Notes: generated by a model from the sequence alone, not told the origin. A DNA stretch of 18,616 nt from CAYHZL01 sp964361075 (GCA_964361075.1 CAYHZL010000051.1:1-18616); one strand, 5' to 3'; shown: positions 6,863-13,810, counted from the stretch's first letter. Program-made: numbers and translations.

Positions 6863-7183
6863 ATGATAAAGAAAAAGACCACAACACCAAAGTATGTTAC
6901 TCCACAAATTCTCAAAAGGGAAATTAACCGCCTTGACACAAAAATTGACGGCGTGGAGAAGCGCCTCGATACAAAGATTGAGACGTCAACTCAATCCATG
7001 AAAGACTACACCGACAGCCGATTCAACCGGTCTGACGCAAGAACTGATGCGCTCGATGCCAAGATGACAAAATATTTTGAACTGATGATGCAAATGATTT
7101 CGGGCTTTCAAAAAGAAATTAAAAATATTCTTACCAACCATGAAGAACGTATTACAGTGTTGGAAGGAAAAGAGAGCGGTTGA
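6863..7183 (+). CDS. Small coiled-coil protein of unknown function
   Basis: 106 residues, highly charged, basic amino end (MIKKKTTTPKY), no signal peptide. From about residue 18 to 60 the pattern is heptad-like with repeated RLDTKI units (residues 22-27 and 34-39), and the carboxyl part (about 70-103) is a second amphipathic helix ending NHEERITVLEGK. Likely an oligomeric coiled-coil. AGGAAAG lies 7 bases before the ATG. Its 3' end is duplicated at 7881-7975, there interrupted by a 22-bp insertion. Family not recognised. Confidence 0.7.
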   Translation: MIKKKTTTPKYVTPQILKREINRLDTKIDGVEKRLDTKIETSTQSMKDYTDSRFNRSDARTDALDAKMTKYFELMMQMISGFQKEIKNILTNHEERITVLEGKESG

Positions 7184-7219
7184 AGACTCAACTCGTTGAG
7201 CGGACAAGTCGTTAAGCAA

Positions 7220-7301
7220 AGTCATGCCATGAGTTTATTTGTAAGATGCATAAAAAATTGATGTTTCGTTGGTCTTAATAAGACACACTCATGGCATGAC
7301 T
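7220..7301. repeat. Long inverted repeat between the duplicated units
   Basis: Perfect 15-bp arms AGTCATGCCATGAGT (7220-7234) and ACTCATGGCATGACT (7287-7301), with an AT-rich middle that carries a small hairpin GTCTTAaTAAGAC. Each arm contains its own palindrome (TCATgccATGA, TCATggcATGA). Same relative position as the element at 6559-6591. Confidence 0.85.
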
Positions 7302-7330
7302 GGCACATAGTACGAGCAGTTACTTAATTT

Positions 7331-7415
7331 TTTAACTTGCACTAAAAAAAATAATACATGACATTGCGTATAAGCAAAACGACAATAACTCTGATTAAAT
7401 TAAAGTGAAAGGATG
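7331..7415 (+). promoter_or_regulatory. Conserved leader/promoter region, duplicate 2
   Basis: Second copy of the leader described at 6657-6739, here in front of the intact gene at 7422. The -10-like box reads GACATT instead of GATATT. It ends in AAAGGA, which serves as ribosome site for ATG 7422. Confidence 0.5.
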
Positions 7416-7421
7416 TTTGCG

Positions 7422-7829
7422 ATGAAAATATTTCAATACGTTTTTTTTGCAACGATTGTTGTGATGATGCTGAGCGCAACGGCGTGGGGACAGGCTAAGC
7501 CCGCTACAGAAGAACGACTGATTCGGGTTGAGGAGGGAGTGAAAAACTTAGACAGGCGCATTGACGATACCAACAAACGCATTGACGACCTGAGGACTGA
7601 CATTGTTGAGATGCGCTCAACGATGGTGACAGGCTTTGGAGTGCTCTTGAGCGGGATGTTTGCTCTGGTCGGCTTTGTCATCTGGGACCGCCGTACTGCG
7701 CTTGCCCCCGTTGCGCGTCAGGCGAAAGAGTTGGCAGAATTTGATGAGAAGACGCTTACCGCCCTGCGCGAATTTGCAAAAACCAACAAGGTGATGCAAG
7801 AGGCTTTGAAAAAGGTCGGGATGCTATAA
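7422..7829 (+). CDS. Secreted or membrane-anchored coiled-coil protein
   Basis: 135 residues when started at ATG 7422, which has AAAGGA at a spacing of 8; the ATG at 7413 touches that site and is less likely. Signal peptide at about 2-23 ending AWGQ-AKPA; coiled-coil at about 30-68 with RRIDD and KRIDD heptad units; membrane helix at about 72-92 (VLLSGMFALVGFVIW); then a basic DRR and a helical tail to the end. Topology: coiled-coil outside, tail inside. The decayed copy of the signal peptide is at 6742. Function unknown; no catalytic motif seen. Confidence 0.75.
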   Translation: MKIFQYVFFATIVVMMLSATAWGQAKPATEERLIRVEEGVKNLDRRIDDTNKRIDDLRTDIVEMRSTMVTGFGVLLSGMFALVGFVIWDRRTALAPVARQAKELAEFDEKTLTALREFAKTNKVMQEALKKVGML

Positions 7830-7880
7830 AAACAACTATAATCAACTCACATCAACAATCTTGTGAAACATGACAGTTAC

Positions 7881-7975
7881 AAATATTCTTACCAACCATG
7901 AAGAACGTATTATGGCGAAGCCATTCCTTTGGAACAGTGTTGGAAGGAAAAGAGAGCGGCGAGCAAGAAAATTGA
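7881..7975 (+). pseudogene. 3' remnant of a coiled-coil gene like 6863-7183
   Basis: Matches the end of the 6863-7183 gene (NILTNHEERI, then VLEGKESG) almost base for base, but carries a 22-bp insertion at 7913-7934 that shifts the frame, and lacks the 5' part. Without the insertion the frame would end at TGA 7973-7975. A dead fragment. Confidence 0.75.
7913..7934. repeat. Twin-hairpin module inserted in a duplicated gene end
   Basis: TGGCgaaGCCA followed directly by TTCCtttGGAA, 22 bp. The empty counterpart is the junction 7154/7155, where GTATTA runs straight into CAGTGTTGG. Since the flanks are the same in both copies, the insertion boundaries can be read to the base, apart from small ambiguities. 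Confidence 0.88.
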
Positions 7976-8024
7976 GGCGAATGGCGCCGAAGCACCGCTG
8001 CCAAAAATCTGTGAATCTCCGCCT

Positions 8025-8189
8025 ATGGACAAAGTGCGCTATGCAGAAGCGATGAAAAATGCCGGAGTAGATGCAGTAGTTATTCCAGAACATGAAGGTG
8101 GTTTGGTCGTGGCGCGACAGTTGCAGGAATTTCTGCCGCTTGAAAAAAAGTTTCACTTGAATATTGAGACAGAAAAAAGAATAGTGTAA
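8025..8189 (+). pseudogene. Detached carboxyl end of an RCK-domain protein
   Basis: 54 codons from ATG 8025 (an open frame exists from 7929) matching the last 49 residues of the RCK protein at 5748-6524: RYAEAMKNAGVD, VVIPE, EGGLVVARQLQE. In the 31-codon core I count 15 synonymous and 2 amino-acid-changing codon differences, so the copy evolved under protein-level selection for a long time. The rest of the RCK domain and the membrane part are absent. Either a recently truncated paralogue or a still-used short protein; the former is more likely. Confidence 0.7.
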
Positions 8190-8425
8190 AATACTTTTTG
8201 CTATTGTGCATAACTTCAGTTATTTATTGAAAAAATAAAATCAAAAAAAAGGGGCGCAGTACACCACTCGCCTTTGTAATCCTAAGAAATAGAAAAAATT
8301 TTAAGTTTGTTGGTATTAGGATCGCCAGCACAGATACAATGCATTTTTAATGCGCATCAGAGTCATAAATCATTCCATGATATTTTATACCATGTAATTA
8401 ATATTTTTTTAAGGAGGAGATTACA
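8190..8425. other. AT-rich intergenic region before the T9SS gene
   Basis: About 235 bases without a gene. Only weak inverted repeats are seen (AATCCTAA near 8279 with TTAGGAT near 8335). It should contain the promoter of the gene at 8426, which I could not define. AAGGAGG at 8411-8417 is a strong ribosome site for that gene. Confidence 0.6.
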
Positions 8426-9931
8426 ATGAAAATATTCCGAAATGGATTTTTGGTTGTAAGTTTATTACTGATAGTTAGTATTTATTCTAAAGCACAATCA
8501 TATCTTGGTTCAGATGGCGGGTTAGAAGGGACAGCGACAATAATAGATAATGCTTCAGTCTATTCAACACCGCAAGCTGGAAAGTGGAGTAAAGAGCACG
8601 CTACTATTACATTGGCAAATGAAACAGTGAATGTGCGTAGTGGAACGAATGCATTAAAAGTAACTATGACATTCACAACAATGCAGCGCATCTATACTCC
8701 TGTATTTACTATACCTTCTGATACAAACAAATGGTATGTGCAATTTTATATAAAATCACCAAGCAGAATCAATACTCAAGTTCAACTTTACGGATATATT
8801 AGAGGCGGAACGGAAGTTGCAAAGACAGGCGATTACGATATTATCGCAGTTGCCGACACATGGGAAAAATTTACTTATGCACCAACAACAAAGACGGCTG
8901 CGACAACTATTGCCGGAGTAATAAAAACCAAGGCAATCGGTAACGGCGGAGATGTTTACATAGATGATTTTTGTATTTACGCTGCTTCAACAGTTGATAA
9001 CACTGCACCAAATTTACCATCATCGCCTGTTGTAAACCAAACATCGAATTCCGGAGAGCTTTCTGTTTCATGGACTGCGGCTTCTGGTGGTGTAGATAGC
9101 GGAGGATATTTAGTGATTCGAAAAATTGGAACAGCCCCAACAGGAACTCCTAACGTAAATGGAATTTATTCTGTCGGTAATACAATTGGAGATGGAACCG
9201 TAGCGTATATCGGAACTTCTACAAATTTTACTGATACAGGATTGTTGACTGATGGAACCACATATAGCTATGCAATATTTACATTCGACAAAGCTTATAA
9301 TTATTCTTCGGGTGTATCAGCAACTGGCACCGCTCCGCTTGCGGTTCAACTGGCATCATTCACAGCAACTGTGAAAGAAAAAAATATTCTACTTGTCTGG
9401 ACGACTGCAACCGAAACGAACAACTTCGGTTTTGAAATAGAACGAAAACCCCTCCCTAACCCTCCCCTTACAGGGGAGGGAATTAAAGGGTGGGGTCGAG
9501 TAGCATTTGTTGAAGGAAGCGGAACTTCAAACGCACCGAAAGAATATTCCTACACTGAAAGAAATTTGTCCGTCGGAAAATATTTGTACCGCTTAAAGCA
9601 AATTGATCGAGATGGAAAGTTTGAATATTCAAAGGAAGCAGAAGTAATAGTCGGGCAAGTGGCAAAAACATTTGAGTTGCTGCAGAATTATCCAAATCCA
9701 TTCAACCCGACAACGACTATTGAATTCACAGTTCCATCAACCGGACGAGCAACGCTGAAAATATTTAACACACTCGGTCAGGAAGTGACAACGCTCTATA
9801 ATAGAGAAGCCGAAGCAGGCGTAATTCATCAAGCGGTATTTGATGCATCGAAGCTAACAACGGGATTGTATTTTTCACGGCTGGAGTTTAATGGCAACGT
9901 GCAAATGAAAAAATTATTACTGCTCAAGTAA
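8426..9931 (+). CDS. T9SS-secreted protein with carbohydrate-binding-like and FnIII domains
   Basis: 501 residues. Signal peptide at about 1-24. Residues about 25-187 form a beta-sandwich resembling CBM4/9-type carbohydrate-binding modules (WYVQFYIKSPS, DTWEKF, VYIDDFCIY). Residues about 190-303 are a fibronectin type III domain (NTAPNLPSSP, LSVSWTAA). A linker with WTTATETNNFGFEIERK follows. Residues about 415-501 are the type IX secretion sorting domain (NYPNPFNPTTTIEF, LGQEV, LTTGLYF, KKLLLLK). It is thus expected on the surface or outside, possibly binding polysaccharide; no catalytic domain is seen. Residues 342-357 are encoded by an in-frame palindromic DNA element (9449-9495) that interrupts the usual FEIER...VAFVEGSGTSN stretch. 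Strong ribosome site. Confidence 0.9.
   Translation: MKIFRNGFLVVSLLLIVSIYSKAQSYLGSDGGLEGTATIIDNASVYSTPQAGKWSKEHATITLANETVNVRSGTNALKVTMTFTTMQRIYTPVFTIPSDTNKWYVQFYIKSPSRINTQVQLYGYIRGGTEVAKTGDYDIIAVADTWEKFTYAPTTKTAATTIAGVIKTKAIGNGGDVYIDDFCIYAASTVDNTAPNLPSSPVVNQTSNSGELSVSWTAASGGVDSGGYLVIRKIGTAPTGTPNVNGIYSVGNTIGDGTVAYIGTSTNFTDTGLLTDGTTYSYAIFTFDKAYNYSSGVSATGTAPLAVQLASFTATVKEKNILLVWTTATETNNFGFEIERKPLPNPPLTGEGIKGWGRVAFVEGSGTSNAPKEYSYTERNLSVGKYLYRLKQIDRDGKFEYSKEAEVIVGQVAKTFELLQNYPNPFNPTTTIEFTVPSTGRATLKIFNTLGQEVTTLYNREAEAGVIHQAVFDASKLTTGLYFSRLEFNGNVQMKKLLLLK
9449..9495. repeat. Palindromic element inserted in frame in the T9SS gene
   Basis: An inner hairpin CCCTCCCCT-tac-AGGGGAGGG (9-bp stem) is enclosed by outer arms CCCCTCCC and GGGTGGGG (one mismatch). 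In the protein it gives PLPNPPLTGEG followed by IKGWG, Pro/Gly-rich and unlike the surrounding beta-strand sequence. The frame stays open on both sides. Confidence 0.85.
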
Positions 9932-9935
9932 TTTC

Positions 9936-9988
9936 GTAACTACTCACGTGTTCTATTAGTAAGTCAGCATCTGCTGAGTCGTAGTTAC
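9936..9988. repeat. Pair of border motifs in inverted orientation
   Basis: GTAACTACTCA (9936-9946) and TGAGTcGTAGTTAC (ending 9988) face each other right after the T9SS gene stop. The motif resembles the borders at 41-55, 1729-1744 and 18522-18537. The inverted pair could also act as a terminator-like structure for the T9SS gene, but no T tract adjoins the stem. Confidence 0.65.
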
Positions 9989-10119
9989 CTCTCTTTTTAT
10001 CTTGATAACAGAAAAAAGATGGACTATATTTCTGGCAGAGGGACTAACCTTACATTTCAAAATTTTTACACCGGTTAGAACATGAGCAAAGAAATAATAC
10101 CCGCCGCAATGTTTTCATT

Positions 10120-10149
10120 TCAGCCGAAGGCTGATGAGCCTCTGGCTCA
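10120..10149. repeat. Twin-hairpin module, 2x15 bp, before hyaD
   Basis: TCAGCCgaaGGCTGA directly followed by TGAGCCtctGGCTCA. Both have perfect 6-bp stems and 3-nt loops. It ends ten bases before the ATG of the maturation protease, so a folded transcript could cover that gene's start region, which has no recognisable Shine-Dalgarno sequence. Confidence 0.88.
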
Positions 10150-10158
10150 GCAAACAGT

Positions 10159-10641
10159 ATGAGCACTAATAAACAAACATTAATTCTCGGCATCGGTAAT
10201 CTTCTTATGGGAGACGAAGGCGTTGGTGTGCATGCAATTGTCCGGCTTGAAAAAGAAAAACTTCCGGCTACAGTACAATGTGTTGATGGCGGCACCGGCG
10301 GATTTCATCTGCTTTCCTATTTCCATGAGTATGACCCGATTATTTTAATTGATGCGACTATTGATGAGAAAGCAGTTGGAACGTTGAGTGTGATACAACC
10401 GCAGTTTGCAACAGACTTTCCACGAACGTTAAGCGCACACGATATTGGTCTGCGCGATTTGATTGAGACAGCCATACTTTCGGCACCACTTCCCAAAATA
10501 TTTTTGATTACGATTTCGATTTACGAAATGCGTTCAATGGTAATGGATCTTTCACCGGAAGTTGAAGCTTCACTCCCCACAATTGTAGAAGCAGTGTGGA
10601 AAATTTTGAATTCCCTAACTGAAGTTACGCAAAACAACTAA
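10159..10641 (+). CDS. hyaD: Hydrogenase maturation endopeptidase
   Basis: 160-residue protease of the HyaD/HybD (M52) family that cuts the carboxyl tail from the nickel-loaded large subunit. Visible family features: GIGNLLMGDEGVGVH at the amino end with metal-sensing Glu20, DGGTGG at 43-48, Asp65 in LIDAT and His94 in SAHDIG, which correspond to the Glu/Asp/His nickel-binding triad of HybD. Its substrate is presumably the large subunit at 3270, with its 15-residue tail. It starts the maturation gene group, 4.5 kb from the structural operon. No clear ribosome site; a twin-hairpin module lies just upstream. Confidence 0.95.
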   Translation: MSTNKQTLILGIGNLLMGDEGVGVHAIVRLEKEKLPATVQCVDGGTGGFHLLSYFHEYDPIILIDATIDEKAVGTLSVIQPQFATDFPRTLSAHDIGLRDLIETAILSAPLPKIFLITISIYEMRSMVMDLSPEVEASLPTIVEAVWKILNSLTEVTQNN

Positions 10642-10652
10642 AACACATACAT

Positions 10653-10754
10653 CGTCATTCCGAACTTGTCCCGCTGTACGGGATGCCGTACAGCGGCATT
10701 TCGGAATCTTTGGCTTTGAGCTATTTTGGGATGCTGAAACAAGTTCAGCATGAC
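10653..10754. repeat. GTCATTCCGAACTTG palindrome with inserted twin-hairpin module
   Basis: Outer arms CGTCATTCCGAACTTG and GAAACAAGTTCAGCATGAC. The 30-bp module at 10669-10698 (TCCCGctgtaCGGGA plus TGCCGtacagCGGCA) is identical to the one at 1396-1425. The related copy at 16352-16412 has CGAACTTGTTTCGG uninterrupted and serves as the empty site. Confidence 0.87.
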
Positions 10755-10803
10755 ATATGCGTGACTTTAGTTCCCTACAATAAATTTTTAGACTCCATCA
10801 ACT

Positions 10804-11163
10804 ATGCACGAGCTTTCCATCGCACAAAGTATTGTTGAAACAATTAACAGCTACGTTGCCGAAGAGCAGAGGCACGCGGTAAAAACAGTATCATTGAACA
10901 TCGGGCAGCATTCCGGTGTTGTTGTTGATTCGCTGGAATTTTGTTTCAATGCAGTTATTATTGATACGCCGCTGTGCAATGCGAAGTTGAAAATTAACGA
11001 CATTCCTTTTTTGCTGCAATGCGCGTCGTGCAACACTACTTCCGCGAGCGAATATGGTTTTTCCGTTTGTCAGAAATGCGGCAGCAATGAGACGCGCGTT
11101 GTTGCGGGAACGGAATTGCACGTCGCCGAAATTGAATTGGACGATTTTCCAACAGTAACATAA
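10804..11163 (+). CDS. hypA: Hydrogenase nickel incorporation protein HypA
   Basis: 119-residue nickel chaperone that, with HypB, loads Ni into the large subunit. The amino-terminal MHE motif (His2 as nickel ligand) and the zinc site Cys73/Cys76 with Cys89/Cys92 (CASC...CQKC) are intact. Length is normal. Start chosen at ATG 10804 because MHELSIA must be amino-terminal. It is flanked on both sides by palindromic repeats rather than by hypB, the usual partner. Confidence 0.96.
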   Translation: MHELSIAQSIVETINSYVAEEQRHAVKTVSLNIGQHSGVVVDSLEFCFNAVIIDTPLCNAKLKINDIPFLLQCASCNTTSASEYGFSVCQKCGSNETRVVAGTELHVAEIELDDFPTVT

Positions 11164-11301
11164 GGGCATCTCTAAAAACCTAAAAAAATTGTCATTGCGA
11201 GGGAGGAACGACCGAAGCAATCTCCTTCTATCACACAGAAATGAAGATTGCTTCTCCGCCTTCGGCGGATCGCAATGACAACAATGTTTTTAGAACTGCC
11301 C
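11164..11301. repeat. GTCATTGCGAG palindrome inside an outer inverted repeat
   Basis: Outer arms GGGCA..CTAAAAAC (from 11164) and GTTTTTAG..TGCCC (to 11301). Inner element 11191-11279: GTCATTGCGAG...GAAGCAATCT and AGATTGCTTC...TCGCAATGAC. The right arm carries an extra hairpin TCCGCCttcGGCGGA (11255-11269). The second copy at 13651-13744 has such a hairpin in the left arm instead. Confidence 0.87.
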
Positions 11302-11332
11302 ATAATAGTGTATTGATTTGCATACTTGAATT

Positions 11333-13633
11333 ATGACACACGATGTTCTTCGGCTCAAAATAATAATTCGCGGCGCTGTGCAAGGCGTTGGTTTCCGTCC
11401 GTTTGTCTTTCGCCTTGCGGAAGAGTTGAAACTGAAAGGCTGGGTCTCGAACACAACGCAAGGTGTTTTTATTGAAGTGGAAGGCGAGAAAAATACGCTC
11501 CATCACTTTTTACTTCGCGTACAAAACGAAAAACCTCCGCGTGCGTTCATTCAAAGTTGCGAACATTCTTTTCTTGATGCCGCTGGTTTTTCTCAATTCG
11601 AAATTCGTGAAAGCGCGAACGAAGGAAAAATATCCACTCTTGTTCTTCCTGATAGCGCCACATGTCCCGATTGTCTTTCCGAAATTTTTGATTCTTCCAA
11701 CCGCCGCTACTTATATCCGTTTACCAATTGCACCAACTGCGGACCGCGATTCACCATTATTCAATCATTGCCGTACGACCGCGACAACACGACGATGAAA
11801 CCATTTACACTTTGCAAAGAATGTTCGCTCGAATATCACACGCCAGCCAACAGACGTTTTCACGCTCAACCGAATGCGTGTCCACTATGCGGACCTCACC
11901 TTGAGTTGTGGGATGAACAAGGAAAAAAACTTTCTTCACATCACACTGCAATGCAAGAAACGGTAACAGCGCTTGCTGAAGGAAAAGTTGTAGCAGTAAA
12001 AGGTCTTGGCGGATTTCATCTGATGGTTGATGCAAAAAATGAATTTGCCGTGAAACAACTTCGGCAAAGAAAACACCGTGAAGAAAAACCGCTGGCGGTA
12101 ATGTTTCCATCGCTCGAAAGTATTGTGCACGAATGTGAAGTGAGCGAGTTGGAAAAATATTTATTGCGTTCGCCGGAATCACCGATTGTGTTGCTGCAAA
12201 AAAAAATGAATGTCGAACAGACACACATTTCATTATTGGTCGCGCCGCGCAATCCGTATCTTGGTGCGATGCTTCCGTACACGCCGCTGCATCATATTCT
12301 TTTACATAAATGCGGATTTCCTGTTGTGGCAACGAGCGGCAATCTTTCTGATGAACCGATTTGTATTGACGAGCATGATGCAGTAAAACGATTACACGGC
12401 ATTGCAGATTTATTTCTGGTTCACAATCGTCCGATTGAACGACACTGCGATGATTCGATTGTGCGCATTGTAGCCGGACGCGAAATGCTCATGCGTCGCG
12501 CACGCGGTTATGCACCGCTGCCGATTTACATCCGAACGGAAAATGAAGACACAGTGCTTGCAGTCGGCGCGCATTTAAAAAATACAATTGCTTTATCAAA
12601 CGGCAGTAATATTTTTATCAGTCAACACATTGGTGATTTAGAAACGGTACAAGCGCACAACGCATTCAAAAAAGTGATTCACGATTTTCAAAAAATGTAT
12701 GAAGCTGTTCCGCAAAAAATTTTGTGCGATGCGCATCCTGAATATCTCTCCACAAAATTTGCGAAGGCAGCACATCTTCCAACGGAGGAAGTGCAGCATC
12801 ACTACGCGCATGTTGCATCGTGCATGGCTGAAAATGAATTGCATGGCAGTGTGCTCGGTGTTTCGTGGGATGGAACCGGCTTCGGATTAGATGGCACGAT
12901 CTGGGGTGGAGAATTTTTATTGACTGACGAACATTCTTTTCGTCGAACAGCAACTTTTCGGACATTTCCATTGCCGGGTGGTGAACAAGCAATTAAACAG
13001 CCGAGACGTGTTGCACTCGGAATGTTGTACGAAATCTTCTGCGAAAAAATGTTTGAGATGAGCGAACTATGTTCTCTTCAAGCATTTACAAAAGAAGAAC
13101 AAAAAATACTCCGGCAAATGCTTGTAAAAAAAATTCATTCGCCGCTCACATCAAGCGCGGGGCGCATCTTCGATGCGGTCGCATCGCTTATTGCTCTTCA
13201 ACAAATCAGCAGTTACGAAGGGCAAGCTGCAATTGAACTTGAATATGCAGCAACACTCCATCGAAACGATGAGCGCTATCCATTTGCAATCAACGAGCAA
13301 CCGGCGACGAATACTCAACGCGATGCTTCTTTATGTATTGATTGGGAACCGATGGTGCATGCGATACTTTCTGATTTGGCAAATAAGAAAACAATTGGCT
13401 ACATTGCTTCAAAATTTCATAACACAATGGCGGACATAATTGTTGCCGTTGCAAAAAAAACCGGCGAGCAGCGAGTAGTTCTTTCCGGCGGATGTTTTCA
13501 AAATGTATATCTGTTGGAATTAGTCGTGCAGCGATTACAGTCAGAAAATTTTCAACCGTATTGGCATCAGCGTGTGCCGACAAACGATGGCGGTATCGCG
13601 CTGGGACAAGTGTATGCAGCGATGAGAAAATAA
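11333..13633 (+). CDS. hypF: Carbamoyltransferase HypF
   Basis: 766 residues. It converts carbamoyl phosphate and ATP to carbamoyl-adenylate and transfers the carbamoyl group to the terminal Cys of HypE, the source of the cyanide ligands. Domains in order: acylphosphatase-like (about 5-92, RGAVQGVGFRPFV), zinc-finger region (about 108-205, starting at Cys111/Cys114 with CPDC, then CTNCGPRF, CKEC and CPLCGP), YrdC-like domain (about 210-385, KGLGGFHLM, KPLAVMFP, ATSGNLSDEP), and Kae1-like domain (about 400-766, HHYAHVASCMAE, GVSWDGTGFGLDG, VLSGGCFQN). Full length. No obvious Shine-Dalgarno before the ATG at 11333. Repeats fill both flanking gaps. Confidence 0.97.
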   Translation: MTHDVLRLKIIIRGAVQGVGFRPFVFRLAEELKLKGWVSNTTQGVFIEVEGEKNTLHHFLLRVQNEKPPRAFIQSCEHSFLDAAGFSQFEIRESANEGKISTLVLPDSATCPDCLSEIFDSSNRRYLYPFTNCTNCGPRFTIIQSLPYDRDNTTMKPFTLCKECSLEYHTPANRRFHAQPNACPLCGPHLELWDEQGKKLSSHHTAMQETVTALAEGKVVAVKGLGGFHLMVDAKNEFAVKQLRQRKHREEKPLAVMFPSLESIVHECEVSELEKYLLRSPESPIVLLQKKMNVEQTHISLLVAPRNPYLGAMLPYTPLHHILLHKCGFPVVATSGNLSDEPICIDEHDAVKRLHGIADLFLVHNRPIERHCDDSIVRIVAGREMLMRRARGYAPLPIYIRTENEDTVLAVGAHLKNTIALSNGSNIFISQHIGDLETVQAHNAFKKVIHDFQKMYEAVPQKILCDAHPEYLSTKFAKAAHLPTEEVQHHYAHVASCMAENELHGSVLGVSWDGTGFGLDGTIWGGEFLLTDEHSFRRTATFRTFPLPGGEQAIKQPRRVALGMLYEIFCEKMFEMSELCSLQAFTKEEQKILRQMLVKKIHSPLTSSAGRIFDAVASLIALQQISSYEGQAAIELEYAATLHRNDERYPFAINEQPATNTQRDASLCIDWEPMVHAILSDLANKKTIGYIASKFHNTMADIIVAVAKKTGEQRVVLSGGCFQNVYLLELVVQRLQSENFQPYWHQRVPTNDGGIALGQVYAAMRK

Positions 13634-13650
13634 GTGAGACCTCTGAAAAA

Positions 13651-13744
13651 GTCATTGCGAGGATCCGCCGCAGGCGGAGACGAAGCAATCTTCTCAAAAA
13701 AACGAAACACAAGATTGCTTCGACAAAAAACGTCTCGCAATGAC
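13651..13744. repeat. GTCATTGCGAG palindrome, second copy
   Basis: Arms GTCATTGCGAG...GAAGCAATCT and AGATTGCTTC...TCTCGCAATGAC. The left arm contains the extra hairpin TCCGCCgcaGGCGGA (13664-13678). It lies between hypF and hypC and may affect transcript stability there. Confidence 0.87.
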
Positions 13745-13810
13745 ATAATTCTATTTTTTTCGGATGTTTCTAAATATTTTTTTTTAATTTCTTGAGAAAG
13801 GATAAATACC

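Noticed and set aside
6684..6866. 60-codon frame overlapping the duplicated leader
   Set aside because: It starts inside the conserved leader and runs in a different frame from the signal-peptide remnant; its residues show no similarity to the paralogue.
7413..7421. ATG 7413 as start of the coiled-coil membrane protein
   Set aside because: It directly abuts the AAAGGA ribosome site, leaving no spacing; ATG 7422 has a proper 8-base spacing and gives a typical signal peptide.
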